From: Desulfosporosinus sp. UBA5188
GTDB taxonomy: Bacteria; Bacillota; Desulfitobacteriia; Desulfitobacteriales; Desulfitobacteriaceae
Length of the DNA stretch: 22,653 nt
Assembly (NCBI GenBank): GCA_002413075.1
Contig: DHWG01000163.1
Location: forward strand, 1-22,653
Direction of reading: 5' to 3'
Shown here in pieces: positions 15,121 to 22,378 of this stretch (position 1 is its first letter; each line of letters opens with the position of its first letter). The notes below the pieces were generated by a model. That model was not told where the DNA came from. It saw only the letters and a program-made list of their open reading frames with translations, and ran no database searches. The position numbers were made by a program, and so were the translations under genes.

Positions 15121-15840
15121 ATGACAATCTTCATCCTCACTTTCGCTTTTTACGCATTTGCTGGTTGGGTCATGGAAACCCTATACCGTTCAATTCCACA
15201 GAAAAGGTTAGTAAATCCCGGGTTTTTAGCCGGTCCTTTCCTTCCAATTTATGGCTTCTTTACAACGTTGGTCATTTGGTCCTCTGGACTAACCGCTCCA
15301 CTTGCCTGGCAATGGCAGTTAATTTGGCTCGTGTCTTTAAGTACAGTGTTAGAATATGTGGCTGGTTGGTTTTTTGAACGTTTCTTTCATCTACAGCTTT
15401 GGGATTATCATAACACACCCTTAAATTTTCAAGGGCGAATCGCTCTCCCCTATTCCCTATTTTGGGGCGTTCTAGGTCTAGTGTTTCAGCTTATCATTCA
15501 TCCCGTCGTTCAAATTCAGCTGTTGCGTATTCCATATGCAGCGCGTTCTTTAATAGCTATTATATTGACCACTTATGTAATTTGGGATATTATTCACTCA
15601 ACCCTCATACTCCGTCGCCTTGAAGATTTTGTGGCCGTGTTTCAGGAACGATATGAACGCTTGGATCTTACACCCTTTCAAACTGTCTTTGCGCCGTTTC
15701 ATCGCCTCCTGTATACCTACCCTCAAATTCGACATACTTTAAGCAAAAAAATGGATCTTCTATATGCAAAACAAGAAGCACTGGAAAAATTCTTAAAAGA
15801 AAAACGTAAAAAAATTTACAACCCTGATAGAGTTGAATAG
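15121..15840 (+). CDS. CmpB-type membrane protein ('putative ABC transporter type IV', PF06541)
   Basis: A 239-residue polytopic membrane protein of unknown function. It shows the family blocks FAGWVMETLYRS (about 13-24), LVNPGFLAGPFLPIYGF (about 30-46), LEYVAGWFFERFFHLQLWDY (about 77-96), and FQGRIALPYSLFWG (about 103-116), followed by two more hydrophobic segments and a basic cytoplasmic tail ending KEKRKKIYNP. The 'ABC transporter' name is historical; no ATPase is nearby. Start ATG 15121 is preceded by AAAGGGA at 5 nt; an upstream in-frame TTG at 15106 overlaps that site and is less likely. It leads a run with the HD and VTT genes. Confidence 0.85.
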   Translation: MTIFILTFAFYAFAGWVMETLYRSIPQKRLVNPGFLAGPFLPIYGFFTTLVIWSSGLTAPLAWQWQLIWLVSLSTVLEYVAGWFFERFFHLQLWDYHNTPLNFQGRIALPYSLFWGVLGLVFQLIIHPVVQIQLLRIPYAARSLIAIILTTYVIWDIIHSTLILRRLEDFVAVFQERYERLDLTPFQTVFAPFHRLLYTYPQIRHTLSKKMDLLYAKQEALEKFLKEKRKKIYNPDRVE

Positions 15841-15853
15841 GAAGGTGAAACCA

Positions 15854-16351
15854 TTGAGTTTAGCAGAACGTGTTGATGACATTTTAAACAACGAAGAGTA
15901 TAAACAATTGGCTTCATATACTCATCACCGACCTTTTACAACCCTTGAGCACTCCCTCCGTGTTGCTCAAATTGCTTATAATTGGTCAACACGGCTTGAA
16001 ACTGTCCTCAAGTTGGATACGGATGCGGTCACCTCGGGTGCCCTCCTTCATGACTTTTTCTTATATGATTGGCATCAACTGAGACCCGACGGAGCCAGAT
16101 GGCATGGTTTTCGACATCCTCGTATTGCCTGCCAAAATGCAGAACGTTGCTTTAAACTAAGTGAGAAGGAAAAGGATATAATCTTAAGCCATATGTGGCC
16201 ACTCACCATACGAATGCCTAAGAGCCGGGAAGCCTTTATCGTGATGGTCGCGGATAAGATGGCCACGATTCAGGAATTGAGATTTAAATTCAAGAGTAAC
16301 CTTCCAGCCTGTGAGCGGTACACGACACTCCGCCTTCTAAAGCATGAATAA
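15854..16351 (+). CDS. HD-domain protein (predicted metal-dependent phosphohydrolase)
   Basis: About 165 residues. Visible are FTTLEHSLRVAQIAYN with a first metal histidine (about 34), LLHDFFLYDW with the HD pair (about 67-68), a GFRHPRIAC segment, SHMWPL, and MVADKMAT with a final aspartate. This is the H...HD...D pattern of HD hydrolases acting on phosphomonoesters or nucleotides; the substrate is unknown. I place the start at TTG 15854, because AGGTG (15843-15847) is 6 nt upstream; an earlier in-frame TTG at 15833 lies inside the preceding gene. It is 13 nt after the membrane-protein gene and overlaps the VTT gene by 8 nt, so the three are probably co-transcribed. Confidence 0.85.
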   Translation: MSLAERVDDILNNEEYKQLASYTHHRPFTTLEHSLRVAQIAYNWSTRLETVLKLDTDAVTSGALLHDFFLYDWHQLRPDGARWHGFRHPRIACQNAERCFKLSEKEKDIILSHMWPLTIRMPKSREAFIVMVADKMATIQELRFKFKSNLPACERYTTLRLLKHE

Positions 16352-16997
16352 GAAGATACTGTCCTATGCGACGTTGTTAATTTCGCTCACTCTAGTGATT
16401 TTTCTTTATCCTAAGTTGCAGAACCCGGCTGGTTTAAAGGCCTTTGTCGCACAGTGGGGATTACTAAGTGTTTTTGTTGACCTTGCTGTAGTCATAATTT
16501 TAGCTCTTTTTCCTGTTATTCCATTTGTCTTAATGGCAGGCATTAACATCGTTATCTTCGGATGGATCGGTGGTTTTCTCCTTTCCTTGAGCGGAAGCTT
16601 GATGGGTGCCTCTCTAGGGTTCTGGTTAGCTCGTACGCTTGGTCAAACGTGGGCGCAGCCCAAGATGACGAAGTTAGGAAAATGGAGCACGCTGCTTAGA
16701 GGAAATAGCTTTTCCGTGGTCTTTCTCTCACGACTTGTTCCTGTACTTCCAGCTGCCGCAGTGAATTATGCGGCCGGCTTATCGCTAATGTCCTTTCCGT
16801 CGTTCTTGTTAGCCTCACTGCTCGGTAAAGTGCCTATGATTGTTTGGGAATCATGGGTCGGTCATGACTTATGGCGCATCTCACATCATCCAGGTCGGTT
16901 AATGTTAGCCTTAGCCATCGGCGCTGCTCTGTTTGGGTCAGTGGGACTTTATTGGTATTTTACGAATAAATACCCGAAGCGACCTCCCTTACAATAA
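16344..16997 (+). CDS. VTT-domain (TVP38/DedA-like, SNARE-associated) membrane protein
   Basis: 217 residues with about five to six hydrophobic segments. The VTT core shows ALFPVIPFVLMAGINIVIFG (about 54-73), the glycine-rich GGFLLSLSGSLMGASLGFWLAR (about 76-97), and the FLSRLVPVLPAAAVNYAAGLS segment (about 127-147), which matches the TVP38/TMEM64 group rather than classical DedA. Related proteins are implicated in lipid scrambling or membrane homeostasis, which is only an inferred role here. Start ATG overlaps the HD gene's end by 8 nt. The stop codon lies inside the 44-bp palindrome at 16993-17036. Confidence 0.88.
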   Translation: MNKKILSYATLLISLTLVIFLYPKLQNPAGLKAFVAQWGLLSVFVDLAVVIILALFPVIPFVLMAGINIVIFGWIGGFLLSLSGSLMGASLGFWLARTLGQTWAQPKMTKLGKWSTLLRGNSFSVVFLSRLVPVLPAAAVNYAAGLSLMSFPSFLLASLLGKVPMIVWESWVGHDLWRISHHPGRLMLALAIGAALFGSVGLYWYFTNKYPKRPPLQ

Positions 16998-17036
16998 TAA
17001 ACAACCGATAGCCTAGGCTATCGGTTGTTTATTATT
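16993..17036. terminator. 44-bp perfect palindrome, bidirectional terminator
   Basis: The sequence is perfectly self-complementary about 17014/17015 (CCTAGG centre), with AATAATAAACAACCGATAGC on the left arm mirrored on the right. T-rich ends lie on both strands. It includes the stop codon of the VTT gene and sits about 10 nt before the end of the convergent SGNH hydrolase gene. Confidence 0.8.
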
Positions 17037-17046
17037 TTCCTCAGAC

Positions 17047-17664
17047 TTAATACCTTGCGAACGCCTTGGCGATCACATTATACCCAGCCGCACTGGGATG
17101 CAAATAATCAGGTCCGATAAGAAATCGTTCTTTTCCTCTAAATTCACCCTTTAAATCAACCACCACGAAACCATATTGTTTTGCCGAAGCGATAACCGTA
17201 GCATTGGCCGTGTCAATAACCCGTTGCACGGGTACCGTATATTGGGCGTATGGGCCGGCTGGCAGAGGATTATACAGAGTGGCCACTTTTACGATGGCCA
17301 TAGGATTAAGACGTCTCATCAATTCTCCAATAAGAGCAAGATTCCTGCCCATGTTACCCAAGATCATCGGTAACTGAGCTGTGTTAAGAGGCTGGTTAAA
17401 ATCCTTTATAAGACGAAGTAAATCATTGGAACCAATCGTGATTGTGATTAATGATGCCTGGGAAACAAGGTGACGCAGGCTACTATTACATTGTAATAAC
17501 TCAACTAGGCCCTGTGTTGTTAGACCATTTACGCCTAGATTATGAACGCTTAGATCCAAATTATGCCGCCTAAGAAAATTGCCATAGACCGTTGGAAAGG
17601 AAAATTGACGATCAACACCATACCCTACAGCAATTGAATCCCCCAACGCCAGATATATACTCAT
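17047..17664 (-). CDS. SGNH/GDSL-family hydrolase
   Basis: An esterase or lipase-like hydrolase of 205 residues from ATG 17662-17664. Block I LALGDSIAVGYG gives nucleophile Ser10; block II LGVNGLTT gives Gly and Asn near 44-46; block III TITIGSND gives Asn80; block V GPDYLHPSAAGY gives Asp186 and His189. All four SGNH positions are present, so it should be catalytically competent. The substrate is unknown. The open frame extends to 17718, but only the ATG at 17664 has a purine-rich site (GGTGAAAGG) and begins exactly at the domain. No signal peptide is seen, so a cytoplasmic location is inferred. Confidence 0.9.
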   Translation of the reverse strand: MSIYLALGDSIAVGYGVDRQFSFPTVYGNFLRRHNLDLSVHNLGVNGLTTQGLVELLQCNSSLRHLVSQASLITITIGSNDLLRLIKDFNQPLNTAQLPMILGNMGRNLALIGELMRRLNPMAIVKVATLYNPLPAGPYAQYTVPVQRVIDTANATVIASAKQYGFVVVDLKGEFRGKERFLIGPDYLHPSAAGYNVIAKAFARY

Positions 17665-17766
17665 CCTTTCACCGCTTTCAAACTTCATATTAATTACACT
17701 ATAGGATATGTTTACCATTTACTGGCTGATACCGCCTCTCGGAATAAACTCTCAAAATAATGGGAT

Positions 17767-17794
17767 GCTATATACATAACTTGGCTAATGTCAA
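17767..17794 (-). promoter_or_regulatory. Sigma-A-type promoter for the SGNH hydrolase
   Basis: On the minus strand TTGACA (17789-17794), a 16-nt spacer and TATAGC (17767-17772), about 100 nt upstream of the chosen start. Confidence 0.6.
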
Positions 17795-17829
17795 GCCTTG
17801 AAACACGATGTTTCTGCTAAGGAGATGTA

Positions 17830-18810
17830 ATGAACAAAGCTTGGGAACTGATCAAAAAAGGAAATACCTCATCGTTTTACGCGTCCCTAGGCAATCTCCT
17901 TCTGGTCATTCTGAAAGGTATAGCAGCTTTTACCAGTGGAAGTGGCGCAATGTTTGCCGAAGCAATGCATACGGGCGCCGATTCAATTAACCAAATTTTC
18001 GTCTTTAGCGGAAGTATTCTTGCTGAACGAAAACCCACTTCTCGTTTTCCAACCGGCTTTGGACGCCTGATCAACTTGTTCTGCATGGGTGCCGTGATCA
18101 TTGTTACGATCATGGCCTATGAGACGGTCCTCGAAGGCATTCATTTAATTCAACACCCCGTACCTATCGGTAATCTAGGTCTGATTATCTTCAGTCTCGT
18201 CGCCTCCATGGGTATTGATGGTTTTGTCTTACTCAAGGCTATCCGTGAAATCGCCCTTGAAACCCGTTCAGAAGGAAAGGGTTTGACCTTAATTTCTGTC
18301 GCCCTAAAAAATGCAAATCGAGCCTCACCAGCGACCCGCCTTGTCTTCTACGAAGATCTTGTCGCAACCTTTGGTGCTGTACTCGCACTCGCGGCGATAC
18401 TTCTAACAAAGTTCACTCAGATCAAATCTCTAGATGGGGTTGCCGCAATCATCATCGGACTTCTCATGGGTGGGGTAGCCTATCGTGTTGGCTATGACAA
18501 TATGATCGGGCTCATCGGTGTTTCCGCACCGAAGGAAGTTGAAGACAAGGTGTCATTCATGATTATGTCCGACCCCGACGTTACGGATATCAATAAAATG
18601 CGCATTCTCCAAGAAGGACGTTTCTATCATGTCGAAAGTTATATTGAACTACGGTCCGGTTTCTCGTTAGCGAAAGCGGGCACCATTAAAGCGAGAATTA
18701 GGGATCAGCTTTTGGCCTATGAAGAGATCACAGATGTTACTTTAGGGATTATTGAAGATAACTGTATCCAGGATTGGCGGCCTACTGAAACGCCCGAGGA
18801 TAAAAAATGA
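17830..18810 (+). CDS. Cation diffusion facilitator (CDF) family transporter, ZnT9-like
   Basis: 326-residue metal/proton antiporter candidate with about six membrane helices and a C-terminal cytoplasmic domain. TM2 carries the metal site HTGAD (H47, D51). In TM5 the usual HxxxD is altered: D176 is kept (FYEDLVATFGAV) but the position of the histidine is Val172, with Glu175 adjacent, a pattern reminiscent of the ZnT9-like CDF subgroup. The C-terminal domain has the DPDVTDINKMR and HVESYIEL segments (about 248-274). Start ATG has AAGGAG 5 nt upstream. Zn, Fe, Mn or Co are all possible substrates. It overlaps or abuts the next membrane-protein gene. Confidence 0.9.
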   Translation: MNKAWELIKKGNTSSFYASLGNLLLVILKGIAAFTSGSGAMFAEAMHTGADSINQIFVFSGSILAERKPTSRFPTGFGRLINLFCMGAVIIVTIMAYETVLEGIHLIQHPVPIGNLGLIIFSLVASMGIDGFVLLKAIREIALETRSEGKGLTLISVALKNANRASPATRLVFYEDLVATFGAVLALAAILLTKFTQIKSLDGVAAIIIGLLMGGVAYRVGYDNMIGLIGVSAPKEVEDKVSFMIMSDPDVTDINKMRILQEGRFYHVESYIELRSGFSLAKAGTIKARIRDQLLAYEEITDVTLGIIEDNCIQDWRPTETPEDKK

Positions 18811-18847
18811 GCTACAAGGATGTCCAAAGATCGGAGTTGCAAGGCCC

Positions 18848-19354
18848 TTGATTTTCATACTATTATTCATATCAATCTTCATTACTTGGAAATGGGGTGA
18901 TTGGCGAAATTGGGAATTATATTACTCGACAATTTTGTATATGATCTTTGCCGACTTAGCTTATATTATATTATCCTTTAACAAACCTCTTTGGCAGTAT
19001 GAATCACCTATCTTTAGCAGTCATTTTGTAGAATCCTTAATTGCTTTTGTCGTCTTCCCCTGCACATGCTTAGTGTTTCTACCACTCTTCTCGAAGGTTA
19101 GTAAACCTAAAGCATTTGTTTATATTATTCTCTGGGCCCTTTTATACTCTTGTGTTGAATACGTTTCATTGAGACTAGGATACTTTTCTTACCATTATGG
19201 TTGGAATCTCTACTGGTCTTTTGGGTTTAACTGTCTCATGTTCCCACTACTTATACTACATTACAAGAAACCGCTCTGGGTCTGGCCTCCATCAATTGCT
19301 TTAGCTTTTTTAACAATTTATTTATTCGATTTGAGATATGCTATATTTAAATAA
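18848..19354 (+). CDS. CBO0543-like integral membrane protein
   Basis: A hydrophobic protein with about five membrane segments, of unknown function. It resembles the CBO0543 family of clostridia and bacilli (aromatic-rich helices, a SLRLGYFSYHYGWNLYWSFG loop, and a final LFDLRY). The open frame reaches back to TTG 18752, inside the CDF gene, but that extension is merely the CDF tail read in another frame. TTG at 18848-18850 begins directly at the first membrane helix (168 residues) and fits the family length; its ribosome site (GCAAGG, 3 nt) is poor, so the start is uncertain. It probably shares a transcript with the CDF gene and is followed by the hairpin at 19365-19410. Confidence 0.65.
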   Translation: MIFILLFISIFITWKWGDWRNWELYYSTILYMIFADLAYIILSFNKPLWQYESPIFSSHFVESLIAFVVFPCTCLVFLPLFSKVSKPKAFVYIILWALLYSCVEYVSLRLGYFSYHYGWNLYWSFGFNCLMFPLLILHYKKPLWVWPPSIALAFLTIYLFDLRYAIFK

Positions 19355-19364
19355 AGTAAGGACC

Positions 19365-19410
19365 TAAGAAGCGTGAAGTCCACTCCAAGGAGGTGACTTC
19401 ACGCTTCTTA
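19365..19410. terminator. Hairpin terminator between convergent membrane-protein genes
   Basis: TAAGAAGCGTGAAGTC (19365-19380) and GACTTCACGCTTCTTA (19395-19410) form a perfect 16-bp stem, with an inner TCC-AA-GGA pairing. The T-tract is weak, so termination efficiency is uncertain. Confidence 0.65.
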
Positions 19411-19444
19411 TTAAAGAACAGCGATAATGGGTTAGGCCGCTACC

Positions 19445-20041
19445 TCATTTATTAAGTTTTTTTTCAAATCGTGACATTTTAGAAAACCAATCACATAAGA
19501 GATAAATTATTATAATGATTGGGAATGAATACATAAAGTGCCAATGTTTTAGATTATAAAATCCTATCCAGACAAAAAACGGTTCTATAATAAATGAACT
19601 TACTGCTGCAAAGGCAATGGCTCTTTTAATAGGTCCCATATTGAATTTATACTGCAAGGATAACATGATCGTAACCGGTAAAAGGGTGAAGTCCCATGGA
19701 ACAAATGCAGGAGAAAATGGAACAACACCATAGTAGTAAGACCATAAACCAAAGATGATACCCAAGATGTCAAACCATGATGAAATCAGCATTGCTAAGA
19801 GGCCCGCAAGCAATAGTCTATCGGTGCTGTCTTTTTTTCTAACAATGATCCAAACCATCCAAGGAGCAATCGATAAAAAGACGCCTAACCACCATTGCCA
19901 TGTCAGGAATGTATATTTAAGCCACAACGTAATCATATCATTATTTGCTTGTGTAATTAAGTTATAGGCATCTTCCATCCCTTTTAAGTGTTCAGGATTT
20001 ATAGGAACAGCTGTTGCAATGATATTTAGAATTATAAACAA
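19445..20041 (-). CDS. CBO0543 family integral membrane protein
   Basis: 198 residues with five to six membrane helices. The block FLTWQWWLGVFLSIAPWMVW (about 46-65), then IIVRKKDSTDRLLLAGLLAM, then LGIIFGLWSYYYGVVPFSPA and FVPWDFTLLPV, is what I associate with the CBO0543 family. Its function is unknown; family members occur in spore formers. Start ATG has AAAGGGG 6 nt upstream. It is convergent with another protein of the same general type (18848-19354), the two ends being about 90 nt apart. Confidence 0.8.
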   Translation of the reverse strand: MFIILNIIATAVPINPEHLKGMEDAYNLITQANNDMITLWLKYTFLTWQWWLGVFLSIAPWMVWIIVRKKDSTDRLLLAGLLAMLISSWFDILGIIFGLWSYYYGVVPFSPAFVPWDFTLLPVTIMLSLQYKFNMGPIKRAIAFAAVSSFIIEPFFVWIGFYNLKHWHFMYSFPIIIIIYLLCDWFSKMSRFEKKLNK

Positions 20042-20061
20042 CCCCTTTCGGGAATAAATGT

Positions 20062-20119
20062 GAATAAGGGAAGATTAATAGGGCTGTTCAAGGCCCTGTT
20101 TATTAATATTTCCTTATTC
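20062..20119. repeat. Imperfect inverted repeat between hgcB and the CBO0543 gene
   Basis: GAATAAGGGAAGATTAATAGGGC (20062-20084) pairs with GCCCTGTTTATTAATATTTCC onward (to 20119), with a few bulges and an 8-nt loop. CTTATTC units are repeated again to about 20140. It could end the hgcAB transcript or fold in the leader of the downstream gene at 19445-20041. Confidence 0.6.
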
Positions 20120-20213
20120 CTTATGACTTATTCCTTATTAGAGAAGTCGTCTGAATAATATCACATCTAATTTTCTATTTTTGTGCAGCATTCATAGTTG
20201 AAGTATCACCTCT

Positions 20214-20510
20214 TTAGCAACAGCCACCACTGTTATCCGAACAATCACAGCTTGGTTCCGTTCCAGTCAACCAGCCCATAATGATCGCGTAGGCACAACC
20301 GACACCCTGCTTAACTTCTAAAGCATGGAACGGACAGTTTTTAACGCATGCACCACATTCCATACAGCGATTTTTATCATATATGACCGTTTTTTTGTCT
20401 TCTATGTAAAAAACATTATGCGGACAAACCTCAAGACACCTTCCACAACCCGTGCATTGATCTGACTTCAGTTTCAACGTAGAAACATTTTTCAAATATT
20501 GATGATTCAT
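20214..20510 (-). CDS. hgcB: HgcB, 2x[4Fe-4S] ferredoxin of mercury methylation
   Basis: 98 residues. Two ferredoxin motifs supply Cys19, 22, 25, 29 and Cys49, 52, 55, 59 (CTGCGRC..CP and CMECGAC..CP). The HgcB-specific tail is present: GVGCAYAIIMGWLTGTEPSC with the extra Cys72, then Cys88 and Cys90, and a terminal cysteine pair Cys97-Cys98. In the HgcAB model HgcB reduces the HgcA corrinoid to Co(I), and its tail cysteines handle Hg(II). AAGGAG overlaps the hgcA stop and lies 8 nt before the ATG; the gap to hgcA is 12 nt. The tail and neighbour distinguish it from generic ferredoxins. Confidence 0.95.
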   Translation of the reverse strand: MNHQYLKNVSTLKLKSDQCTGCGRCLEVCPHNVFYIEDKKTVIYDKNRCMECGACVKNCPFHALEVKQGVGCAYAIIMGWLTGTEPSCDCSDNSGGCC

Positions 20511-20522
20511 AAGAGCAACTCC

Positions 20523-21551
20523 TTAAAAGTTAATAAAACTGTTGATTAAAATTAAACATATCCCCAATATTATTGAGATAACGATCGCAGGGACAGCAAT
20601 TCTCATCTCTTTCAAGACCCCCGAAAAGGAAGTGAAGGTTGAACAGCCTGTAAAGTTCATCGCATAAAAGGCGGAGACTGAAGGCAGAATGAGCAAATAC
20701 CCCAGAGCTTTCAAGACACTATATTGAGGAACTGCCGTCCATCCATTAAGGCCATTAACCATCACTGCCCAAATAAATCCCATCAGCCATCCCTTCCAGG
20801 CGAAAGCCCTGCCAGGAATCCATGGTAGCAGCACTGGCGTTAAGACACATCCGACTAAGACAGCGCCCATATAGGCATAAAAATCCACGAATCCAAACGA
20901 ACCAACGCCAAAGATATTTAACAAGAATAGTACGCCAAAAATCATTAAAGAGACCTTGCTTGTATTGACCAATTCTACAGGGGTCAATACAAGACGATCA
21001 TAGGCATTGAACTGAACCGTCCGCATACCCGCTGTGGCTTTCTTTCCTGAATCAATAAACTCTTTTATATCCTTAGCCTGCACGGGCCCATAAATAACTG
21101 TAAAGCCAGAAGACTTGGAAACTTCGTGAGCACTTATACCTGGTGCTCCCAGTTGTGGTAATATAACCGTTCTGTGAGACACGACCTTCTCCAGTTGTAC
21201 TATGGCAATTCGGTTGACAAGCTCTTGTGTCCCAAACGTTCCCTTTCCAGCAGCGCACCATACATTGATACCTTTAGTATCGAGCACTAGAATCCAGGCA
21301 GCGATTCCTTTCAATTCTTTTCTTAGCCGATCAAAGCTCATTTTGTAATTAGCCGTAACTAGGACAGGTGAAGTCTCCTTTGGATTTCCCACACTATAAA
21401 GACCGGGTTCCACCTTAAAGTTCATTCTATTAATCCCCCATCGAGCTTTCCAAGAACCCCTAATATCCTTAAATGTCAATTCGGTTGTAGTCTTAATAAT
21501 TTTTAGTTCTCTGCTAGAAATTTGCATACTACGAACAGCCCCCTCTCCCAT
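20523..21551 (-). CDS. hgcA: HgcA, corrinoid methyltransferase of mercury methylation
   Basis: HgcA transfers a methyl group from its corrinoid to Hg(II), forming methylmercury. The 342 residues show a soluble corrinoid-binding domain (about 20-185) with the diagnostic cap-helix motif NVWCAAGKGTFG (96-107), where Cys99 is the cobalt ligand. A membrane domain of about five helices follows (about 200-340), including PWIPGRAFAWKGW and MNFTGCSTFTS. The membrane domain separates it from the CO-dehydrogenase corrinoid protein CfsA/AcsC. The ATG at 21551 lacks a ribosome site; an in-frame ATG at 21525-21527 follows a GAGGGGG about 11-12 nt upstream and may be the true start (334 residues). The pseudogene upstream ends 5 nt from the first ATG. 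No promoter was identified. Confidence 0.96.
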   Translation of the reverse strand: MGEGAVRSMQISSRELKIIKTTTELTFKDIRGSWKARWGINRMNFKVEPGLYSVGNPKETSPVLVTANYKMSFDRLRKELKGIAAWILVLDTKGINVWCAAGKGTFGTQELVNRIAIVQLEKVVSHRTVILPQLGAPGISAHEVSKSSGFTVIYGPVQAKDIKEFIDSGKKATAGMRTVQFNAYDRLVLTPVELVNTSKVSLMIFGVLFLLNIFGVGSFGFVDFYAYMGAVLVGCVLTPVLLPWIPGRAFAWKGWLMGFIWAVMVNGLNGWTAVPQYSVLKALGYLLILPSVSAFYAMNFTGCSTFTSFSGVLKEMRIAVPAIVISIILGICLILINSFINF

Positions 21552-21556
21552 GGTTA

Positions 21557-22084
21557 TTAGTCAGCATCGACTTGGGGAAGTGCCCAAACTGAGACACTTC
21601 CTCCGTTTACAGGAAACGTCGCGCCACCATCCTCATTAATGAGAATTTCATCTCTCTATTCTTGGTCAAATCCACCCATATTTCCCCGGCGCGGTCTTTG
21701 CCGACAACCATGTGTTTTTCAGCCTCGTTCTTATTGGCAATAACGACAGCACAGCCTGAATGTGCGATTTCCGTTACACCCCGGCGAACCCACCCGATGG
21801 TATTGGCATCATCAAAGTAATCTTCTTGGTCTCCGTAAGCTTTGTGATGGCGAGCATCTTTTTGATCGAATTCACCCAAATCATAGACATCATAGACGCC
21901 ATACCCTGTATCTTCGACTGATTAACCTTTGGTAACAGGTGGAATCCAGAGGGAATCAATACCTCGCTTCTTAAGTTCTGGTACTAGTTTCTTTAGTGAC
22001 TTCCAGTGGCTGCCATCAGCTTCAATATTCCATTCGAAAAATTGCATCATCGTATGATTTCTCAGCGTAGTTACCTTCTTTCAT
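21557..22084 (-). pseudogene. Degraded GH13 alpha-amylase with internal deletion, stop and frameshift
   Basis: Read on the minus strand, the N-terminal part carries LRNHTMMQFFEWN, GIDSLWIPPVTKG and GVYDVYDLGEFDQKDARHHK, matching the start of cytoplasmic-type alpha-amylases (GH13). The frame then jumps at about 21812-21820 to the enzyme's C-terminal segment: NTIGWVRRG, GCAVVIANKNEAEKHMVVGK, AGEIWVDLT, and finally GGATFPVNGGSVSVWALP. About 170 codons remain of a family that usually has about 480-500, so the catalytic barrel core is gone. An in-frame TAA at 21922-21924 and a frameshift near 21645-21650 also break it. The original start may be the ATG at 22082-22084, which needs a further shift. 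It cannot encode an active enzyme. Confidence 0.9.
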
Positions 22085-22120
22085 CGGTTACAGCTAGACA
22101 TAAATATAAATTAGAGTATT

Positions 22121-22163
22121 AAGATTAAGAGGTAGCTGCACTCTTGCAACTACCTCTTAATCA
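22121..22163 (-). terminator. Hairpin downstream of the small membrane peptide gene
   Basis: GATTAAGAGGTAG (22123-22135) and CTACCTCTTAATC (22150-22162) form a perfect 13-bp stem, extended by TGCA/TGCA around a CTCT loop after one mismatch. It lies about 18 nt past the stop on the minus strand; the following T-rich tract is interrupted. Confidence 0.65.
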
Positions 22164-22180
22164 TCTTTTGCGTTGAAAGC

Positions 22181-22333
22181 CTACCTAACTAACAGAACAT
22201 AGTAGACGATGTATAACCAACCTAATACACCGTGTATTAGAGCCCACAATACGGAGTGATTTACAGACCATGAAATAACTATAGCAATAATGTTACCAAT
22301 TCCAATACCTGCACCAATACTATTTTTACTCAT
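22181..22333 (-). CDS. Small (50-residue) two-helix membrane peptide
   Basis: ATG at 22331-22333 is preceded by AAAGGAG with 8-nt spacing, a near-ideal ribosome site. The product runs MSKNSIGAGIGIGNIIAIVI, then SWSVNHSVLWALIHGVLGWL, and ends YIVYYVLLVR. This is two hydrophobic segments joined by a short polar turn (SVNHS). It resembles small uncharacterised membrane proteins in Firmicutes and Bacteroidetes with an SVN.S.LWA.IHG..GW.Y..YY pattern, which I recall without a function. Hairpins at 22121-22163 and 22379-22421 bracket it, so it is probably a single-gene unit. Confidence 0.8.
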   Translation of the reverse strand: MSKNSIGAGIGIGNIIAIVISWSVNHSVLWALIHGVLGWLYIVYYVLLVR

Positions 22334-22378
22334 ATCAACGACTCCTTTCCTCCAATCAAAGGGAACAAATATTAAAAG

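Noticed and set aside
21607..21879. 90-codon frame as an independent small gene
   Set aside because: It is the C-terminal fragment of the alpha-amylase pseudogene, joined across a deletion and cut by a frameshift.
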